64,000 nt of DNA, taken from contig NW_020170575.1 in NCBI RefSeq assembly GCF_000524195.1, forward strand, positions 10,993-74,992, written 5' to 3'. Position numbers and translations under genes: made by a program. The DNA comes from Echinococcus granulosus (Eukaryota; Platyhelminthes; Cestoda; Cyclophyllidea; Taeniidae). The notes beneath the pieces were generated by a model. It searched no databases. It saw only the letters and a program-made list of their open reading frames with translations, and was not told the origin of the DNA. Shown piece after piece: positions 61,101 to 64,000 of the stretch (positions are counted from its first letter, which is position 1; each line of letters opens with the position of its first letter).

Positions 61101-63597
61101 CTTTCGGACGCTGGAGGGACTAACTTTTTACGCGATTTGTTTCTTCAGTCCTGACGATAACCGAAGGTAGAATATATGCTCCTGAAGTAATTGATTCCAG
61201 TTGCCTCCAGGCAGTAAATTCCGCATTCATCTCGGCTTTGCAGATTCCCACTTTGATGTATTTAAGTTCCCGCCTACGCAGTAGTTAAGTTTTCGGGTAC
61301 GCTTCTGTCAAGTAGCTGCCACTGTAAAGGCAATAAAGTTGGAACAATTTTATGTTACACCTCCACTCGGATGGCGTTTTTACGAAACTACTCTTGCATA
61401 GTATTTTTCTGCTGCTTTCAATCTAGTAATTTTGTTCACTTGGTCATTTTCTGAAACGACAATTTGGGATCTCTTGCTTGCTTTTCATGAATCATGTATT
61501 GCCTTAGCATCCATTTCACAGACTGAAATATGGTGAGGAAGGAAATGCTCACCAATGTCCAACATGTGTCGTCTTTTTACTGAATTCCATCTCGCTATGC
61601 AGTGTGAGCTTCAACTTATCAATTATCCCAGTAGTAAACAGTAATAATGGTGGTACTGGCAACGCGTGCCATGCTCATTGCTATGATATTGATCCTCCCT
61701 TTTTTTTCATTTGTTACTTTATGTGTGGCTTCAGTCAAAAAAACCTTGAGCTTGACATAGAGTTTATCTACTCATCACCGATACCATCTGTGTAGATGTT
61801 TGATGTCTTACGTAGTCAGCTCCTCCGAGCTATCGGGTGTTTTTTAGCCGCTACTTTAGTGTGCTGGGTGGAACAAGTGATGGTTTTTTCATGGTTCAAT
61901 TGAGTGGATTTGGTGGATTTTGAAGATACTTCGAAGTGAGTTAATTTCTGGTGAAACTTCCTTATAGTTACTAAAATGCCATCAGTGAACGCTTTGTCCT
62001 GTCCAATCGTGTCGATTTGGGCTTATGTCTAGCCCATAATAGCTTTATGAATATGTATATCTTGTTTAGTAAACGTCGAATGAATTTGTTCCATTCCATT
62101 CACTACTTTTGACAATAACTATATTCGTCAATCCAAGCACAAAGGCTTTTCACTGGTATTTGGGTAGGAAGGCATCCTTTTCTTGAATGCAGTCCTAACT
62201 CTTTTGCACCTGTCTTTATTTTGCTGAAATAGGTCAGAAAAATAAAGGAAATAATTTGTATTATTTGAAGCAACCATTTGATAACGCTTATTTTGGGTGG
62301 CTTCACTCCAGCGCATTAGCCGTAGCCAAGTTTGGATGTCTTCCTCAATGGTACACAATACATTTGTGGAGGAATCATTCGCTGTTTTTCATCGCTTATT
62401 GAGTCCTCTTTGGTGCCTCTGTCATGGTTCGTTTGAATCCGCAGTGTTGGTGTAGTTTTGGTACCTTTGACATATGATGCCGGTTGGTAACAGAGGAACT
62501 GGAGCTAAATATTCCGTTATTTTGTAGTTTAGATTTCTCTTCCTAGTTCATATCTGTAGGTGGGCGTTTTAGTTTAATTACTTGGTTTACTGTGTGTTTA
62601 AAGTAACCAATACGCCTCTGTTGTGCGCGCTTATTTTAACTCGCGGGCCTGTGTGGCAAAATGAAGCCTGCAACCTCAAGGGATTCTCTACTTGCGAATA
62701 GCAATCGGCGAGGAGAGTGTGGTAGTTCTAGTCCATGTTGTGGATCTATAAGAAAGTATGCTTGCTTTTTATGCTTAAACAGTAAGGTTTTTAATTCGTG
62801 GTTTATTTTTCCAGTGCACTAGAGTTGTGTCCTTGATTCCGATTATAACTCAAACACGTAGTTATCAATAGGGGTTTTCGGGTTTGTATTATTATAGATT
62901 CTTTATAGCAAACTTGAAAAATAGAATGAATGTACATGGAGATTCTACTTTTGTTTTACTATGAAGTTAAATCCAGCTCCCGTCTTTAGTAACCTAGATT
63001 TTCGGCTATCTAAGTTTTGGCTTTGCCAGGGTGTTCGCCCCTTTTACGGCATAATTTAATATGATTTCAAGTGGGATTTTAGTCCTTGGCTTTGATTATT
63101 CTTAATTTGTAGTTCTTTTAAGTCGCTTTTCTCGAAATGTCGGCGCAGGAAGGAATATCACTCCCGAATGGTTTGTACCGGGCTTCCGAACCGCGTCCGC
63201 AAATTTCCTCCCAACGTCATTAAAAATCAAAAGTACAATATTTTTACGTTTATTCCTCTCGTAAGTTTAGCAACTCCCCTTCTTGTACATCAGTCGTTCA
63301 TAATTCTAATGTCCTGTTTTACTGCCATTACTTTTCCTCTAGGTCCTTTTCGAACAATTCAGCGTCTTTTTAAATCTCATTTTCCTAATTATGGCTTGCT
63401 CCCAATTTATTGAACCGTTGCGTGTTGGTTATCTTTACACCTACTGGGCACCTCTGGGCTTTGTTGTTGCCGTGACGATGATTCGTGAAGCTGTTGACGA
63501 TATACGGCGATGGCTGCGTGATCGAGAAGTTAACAACGCCCTTTACACAAAGGTCATCCGTAAAGGTCAAGTAACTCTCCCCAGCGCTAAGATACAG
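58169..63597 (+). CDS. ATP9: ATP9A/B-type P4-ATPase (lipid flippase), N-terminal part
   Basis: Exons 58169-58416, 62702-62755, 63149-63260 and 63343-63597 join in phase (223 codons); the gene continues beyond the window. P4-ATPases move phospholipids between leaflets; ATP9 proteins act in the trans-Golgi/endosomes without a CDC50 subunit. Exon 1 gives a Ser/Pro-rich cytosolic tail ending CDLCGYVE. Exons 2-3 give a Cys-containing stretch (SSPCCGSIRKKEYHSR) and FPPNVIKNQKYNIFTFIPL, the family R-N-x-I-x-N-Q-K-Y-N motif. Exon 4 gives VLFEQFSVFLNLIFL, MACSQFIEPLRVGYLYTYW and GFVVAVTMIREAVDDIRRW (first two helices) and the start of the actuator domain (EVNNALYTKVIRKG). Exons 3-4 are firm. Linking the 4.3-kb-distant exon 1 rests on phase and tail character; an ATG at 62661 in frame with exon 2 is an alternative start. 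The catalytic DKTGT lies outside the window. Confidence 0.88.
58417..62701. other. Long first intron of the ATP9-type gene
   Basis: 4.3 kb, T-rich on the plus strand, with many short ORFs of no recognisable content. No repeat of the LTR-like family and no nested gene is seen. Confidence 0.45.
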
Positions 63598-64000
63598 GTA
63601 GGTTTACTCGTTCATTACTTTATTTAATTAAATTGTTCAGAAAAATCGTCCTAGCTTATTTTTCACCCTCTGATCCACTGTTAACGTTCCAGTATTTCTT
63701 ACGCTCGCTTGATGGAACCAAGGTGTTTTATCTCTTGTGAACTATAAGGATGTAATCTGTGGCGGCTTTGTGTGCTTTTGTGTTCGCGTGCATATGTGCT
63801 TTTGAAGCACATAAAGTAATAGTCAGCTAGATTAGTATTGATTGTGGATTTTTGAGTGCCATCCTTGTTAAAGGACCTATCCGTGAATTTTTCAATGTTT
63901 AAGCTTACATTTTTAGTTTTTTACTTCAACGGTGTGCTTATGAGATTATATACCACTTTCTGGATTCTGTGAAAACGTCTCCTTCCGCAAATGTAGACTT
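63598..64000. other. Intron of the ATP9-type gene to window end
   Basis: Begins with a GTAGGT donor after ...LPSAKIQ. No further ATP9 exon is recognised in these 403 bases. Confidence 0.6.

Noticed and set aside
1..64000. tRNA or rRNA genes, CRISPR arrays, bacterial operons
   Set aside because: No cloverleaf with a convincing T-loop, no rRNA core sequence and no regularly spaced repeats were seen; the sequence is an intron-containing animal genome.

Overview
This is a eukaryotic, clearly metazoan, window. It is AT-rich, with long gene-poor stretches and intron-containing genes whose products are animal proteins: a Rab-type small GTPase, a ZMYM2/3/4-like protein, UQCC2, TMEM68, SLC35E1 and an ATP9-type P4-ATPase. 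Very short introns, a probable 15-nt exon and splice-acceptor-like sites abutting most start codons fit a spiralian with spliced-leader trans-splicing. A parasitic flatworm (tapeworm or fluke) is my best guess, but that is inference; no taxon-specific marker is visible.

Layout. At 1-206 (-) a partial unrecognised gene runs off the left edge. Bases 207-8970 hold only one dispersed repeat copy. At 8971-10298 (-) there is a small two-exon gene (77 aa). Bases 10649-24717 are essentially empty apart from degenerate repeat remnants. At 24718-25020 (-) lies a 100-aa ORF, head to head with a Rab-like GTPase gene (25576-29448, +, eight exons). A ZMYM-like gene follows on the same strand (30404-33899, +, nine exons). 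UQCC2 (34629-35033, -) converges on it. The long TMEM68 gene (35969-45954, -, eight exons) lies upstream of UQCC2 on the same strand. An SLC35E1-like transporter (exons 53691-55688, -, with a possible tail exon near 50.1 kb) is next. The 5' part of an ATP9-type lipid flippase (58169-63597, +) leaves the window on the right.

Mobile DNA is represented by a family of about 195-bp elements that start TGTA/TGCA, end TACA and, in all four well preserved copies, are flanked by perfect 4-bp target duplications. They look like solo LTRs. Degenerate copies cluster beside them at 49.0-49.6 and 56.0-57.0 kb.

The genes do not form one pathway, though TMEM68, ATP9 and SLC35E1 are all membrane or lipid/Golgi proteins. 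The most interesting signals are gene-expression signals: acceptor sites 0-14 nt before six start codons, two same-strand gene pairs under 1 kb apart (possible trans-spliced units), a 30-nt stop-free intron and a 15-nt exon. All exon boundaries were read by eye from splice consensus, phase continuity and family conservation; none has transcript support here.
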